Assembly: GCA_030838475.1 (NCBI GenBank)
Contig: JAUZFP010000018.1
Location: 1 to 64,000 of the forward strand
DNA: 64,000 nt
From: Actinomycetota bacterium
Lineage (GTDB): Bacteria > Actinomycetota > Actinomycetes > Actinomycetales > Microbacteriaceae
Reading direction: 5' to 3'
Part shown: piece by piece, positions 62,072-64,000 of the stretch
Position numbering within the stretch: position 1 is the stretch's first letter
Layout of the letters: each line of letters opens with the position of its first letter
The notes under the pieces: model-generated
Seen by the model: only the letters and a program-made list of their open reading frames with translations
Told to the model about the DNA's origin: nothing
Database searches by the model: none
Position numbers and translations under genes: made by a program

Positions 62072-62532
62072 TACTTGACCGCCAAGTCGTAGGTGACCCA
62101 CATGGTTCGGGTCGCGAGCCGGTCGTAGAGCTTCTGTCCGACGAAGTTGTCGTTTGCCGTGATCCAGCGCACAACTTCTGCACCGCGCTCCCGCGCGATC
62201 TCCTCGAGGCGGCCGATGAGAGCAGTACCGGCGCCGGTACCACGGGCATTCGCCGCGGTGAACAGGTCGTCGAGGTAGATGCCGATGCCGTCTGCCAGAA
62301 GGCGAGCGAACTGGCGGAAGTGCGCGATGGCGACCGGGCTGTCGTTCTCGTCGACCGCGACGAGCCCGAAGGCCTCGTAGCCGGGGTCCATGAGCCACGC
62401 CCAGACCCGATCTGCCTTCTCGTCGCTCAGCGGCATCTTGTAGAAGTCGCCGTAGCCGGCGTAGAGCCGCTGCCAGGCGACCCGGTCGCGCTGCTCCAGC
62501 TCACGCACCTGAATCACGTTGTCCTGTGTCAT
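62071..62532 (-). CDS. GNAT-family N-acetyltransferase
   Basis: A 153-residue GNAT acetyltransferase. The acetyl-CoA-binding motif A is in LDDLFTAANARGTGAGTALI (about residues 88-107; core R-G-T-G-A-G-T), and the C-terminal IARERGAEVVRWITANDNFVG and LYDRLATRT fit the family. The acceptor substrate is unknown. It overlaps the valS stop by ATGA and the next gene by one base. Confidence 0.88.
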   Translation of the reverse strand: MTQDNVIQVRELEQRDRVAWQRLYAGYGDFYKMPLSDEKADRVWAWLMDPGYEAFGLVAVDENDSPVAIAHFRQFARLLADGIGIYLDDLFTAANARGTGAGTALIGRLEEIARERGAEVVRWITANDNFVGQKLYDRLATRTMWVTYDLAVK

Positions 62533-64000
62533 GCGGTTGCCTCCTCGGCGAGAACGATGTCGGTCAGGGTCAGTTCGTCGGCCTCGACAAAGGTCAGGTC
62601 GGCGATGCGTCCGACGGCCTTCAGGTCTTCGAGGGCGTGTCTCAGAAGCGCCGGGCCGTGCAGGGTCGCCGAGACGACCTCGGTCTTCTGCGACGCCTTG
62701 GCGTCCGTCTTGGCCCGGCGGATGCCGATCAGCGCCTCGCTCACGAGCGGGAGCAGCTCGGTGGAACCGCCCGCCCCCGTCGCCGACGGCCACTCGGCGG
62801 TGTGCACGGAGCCGTCGTGAGTCCAGCTCCACACCTCCTCGGTGGCGTAGGGGAGAAACGGTGCGAATAGCCTGAGGAGAACGTCGATCGTCTCGCGCAG
62901 TGTGGCCACCGCACTCAGCTGTCCCTCCTCGGACCCCGCGCCATACGCGCGCTCCTTGACGAGCTCGAGATAGTCGTCACAGAACATCCAGAAGAACTGC
63001 TCTGCGGTCTCGAGGGCACGAGCGTGGTCGAAGCTCTCGAACGCCTCGGTGGCGACACCAGTCACCCGATCAAGCTCCGCGAGAAGCGCGTCGTCGAGCG
63101 GCTGCGGCTCACCGACCCAACCCTTGTCGACCGCCGGGGCATCGAACGAGTAGACGAATTTCGCGGCATTGAGCACCTTGATCGCGAGTCGGCGACCAAC
63201 CTTCATCTGCTTGGGGTTTTGCGGGTCGAACGCGGCATCCGTCCCTAGGCGCGATGAGGCGGCCCAGTACCGCACGGCATCCGAACCGTGCTCATCGAGG
63301 ATCGCCGCAGGGGTGACGACGTTGCCCTTCGACTTCGACATCTTCTTGCGGTCCGGGTCGACAATGAATCCGCTGATTGTTGCGTTGGCCCACGGGACCA
63401 CGCCGTGCTCCAGCTCCGAGCGGAGGACGGTCGAGAACAGCCAGGTGCGGATGATGTCCTGGGCCTGGCTGCGCAGCGAGTAGGGGAAGACGAGGTCCCA
63501 CAGTTCAGGGTCGCGCTCCCAGCCGCCCGCGATCTGCGGCGTCAGCGACGAGGTCGCCCAGGTGTCCATGATGTCCACTTCGCCGGCGAAGGTCGTGCCG
63601 CGGTTGGCCTCGGTGTATCCGGACGGCACGTCGGAGGCGGGGTCGACCGGCAGATCCGTCTCGGCGGGCAGGATGACCGCGCCCTTGTTGCCGTCGGCAT
63701 CCAGCTCGTACCAGACCGGGATCGGGACGCCGAAGTAGCGCTGGCGGGAGATCAGCCAGTCACCGGTCAGGCCGCCGACCCAGTTGTCGTAGCGCACACG
63801 CATGTGGCTCGGGGTGAAGTTGATCTCGCGGCCGGCCTCGACGAGCGTGTCGCGCAGGGCTTCGTCCCTTGCGCCGTTCGCGATGTACCACTGGCGTGTC
63901 GAGATGATCTCGAGTGGGCGGTCGCCCTTCTCATAGAACTTAACGGCGTGAACGATCGGCTTCGGCTCACCGATGAGTTCGCCGCTCTCGCCCAGCAACT
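62529..64000 (-). CDS. valS: Valyl-tRNA synthetase, C-terminal part (gene cut by window end)
   Basis: The last ~490 codons of a class I aminoacyl-tRNA synthetase that charges tRNA-Val. The catalytic-domain end shows DWLISRQRYFGVPIPVW and the KMSKSKGN loop (about 63330), followed by the anticodon-binding domain (ANA-type, FAPFLPYATEEVWSW). The protein ends shortly after, without the long C-terminal coiled coil of Escherichia coli ValS, as in other short actinobacterial ValS. The gene continues beyond the right edge on the minus strand, so the start is not visible. Confidence 0.96.
   Translation of the reverse strand, partial: LLGESGELIGEPKPIVHAVKFYEKGDRPLEIISTRQWYIANGARDEALRDTLVEAGREINFTPSHMRVRYDNWVGGLTGDWLISRQRYFGVPIPVWYELDADGNKGAVILPAETDLPVDPASDVPSGYTEANRGTTFAGEVDIMDTWATSSLTPQIAGGWERDPELWDLVFPYSLRSQAQDIIRTWLFSTVLRSELEHGVVPWANATISGFIVDPDRKKMSKSKGNVVTPAAILDEHGSDAVRYWAASSRLGTDAAFDPQNPKQMKVGRRLAIKVLNAAKFVYSFDAPAVDKGWVGEPQPLDDALLAELDRVTGVATEAFESFDHARALETAEQFFWMFCDDYLELVKERAYGAGSEEGQLSAVATLRETIDVLLRLFAPFLPYATEEVWSWTHDGSVHTAEWPSATGAGGSTELLPLVSEALIGIRRAKTDAKASQKTEVVSATLHGPALLRHALEDLKAVGRIADLTFVEADELTLTDIVLAEEATA

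Overview
The window is 64 kb of GC-rich DNA from an actinobacterium, most likely a member of the Microbacteriaceae. The evidence is the gene content (tRNA-Pro, tig, clpP1, clpP2, clpX in a row; group II truncated globin GlbO; an AccA1/AccD1-type biotin carboxylase pair; DUF2510 proteins), the many ATGA and GTGA gene overlaps, a repeated intergenic hairpin of the type common in that family, and heavy use of the hexamer GGATGC/GCATCC. No phage, insertion sequence or CRISPR array was seen; this is chromosomal core and niche-metabolic DNA.

Layout. Positions 1-4073 hold a histidine-degradation operon (hutH, cut by the window edge, then hutU, hutG, hutI). Positions 4313-15400 carry branched-chain amino-acid catabolism: a 2-oxoacid dehydrogenase (E1 alpha, E1 beta, E2), a divergent TetR repressor with two tandem operators, and an operon for methylcrotonyl-CoA-type carboxylase, acyl-CoA dehydrogenase, a truncated CoA-transferase subunit, MaoC hydratase and CitE-like lyase. 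The gene set matches the bkd and leucine region of Mycobacterium tuberculosis. Positions 15417-28886 are housekeeping and accessory genes: a broken RibD-like gene, globin, an ABC exporter, PepN, RpiB, Nei glycosylase, a PaiB-like protein, an amidohydrolase and a NarL-type two-component pair.

Positions 29318-35915 on the minus strand form one long gene row that looks like a membrane-associated flavin electron-transfer system: a membrane-anchored Thr/Pro-rich protein, response regulator, sensor kinase, Ser-rich membrane protein, ApbE flavin transferase, heme-type membrane protein, NuoF-like protein, ferredoxin and an SDR. It has an ApbE but no recognisable FMN-binding acceptor domain, which makes it the most interesting system here. 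Next come a DyP peroxidase, a frameshifted and an intact glyoxalase-fold gene, a membrane-bound XRE regulator, a LexA-box-controlled DUF6504-like gene, two tRNAs, and the trigger factor/ClpP/ClpX proteostasis block (41508-47919).

Positions 48130-55963 are an alpha-glucoside utilisation operon (ROK repressor, two sugar permeases, binding lipoprotein, GH15 and GH31 hydrolases) with a clear ROK operator and an internal hairpin after the binding-protein gene. The last part has a BenE-type transporter apparently starting at ATC, an LLM flavoprotein, an M3 peptidase divergent from an HTH regulator across seven 14-bp repeat units, two small paralogous genes around a long inverted repeat, a GNAT acetyltransferase and the 3' part of valS.

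Other themes are many promoters with a -10 box 5-6 nt before the start codon (leaderless transcripts), several large perfect inverted repeats between genes, and three damaged genes (scoB-like, RibD-like, VOC). Function names rest on motifs read by eye; no database search was possible.
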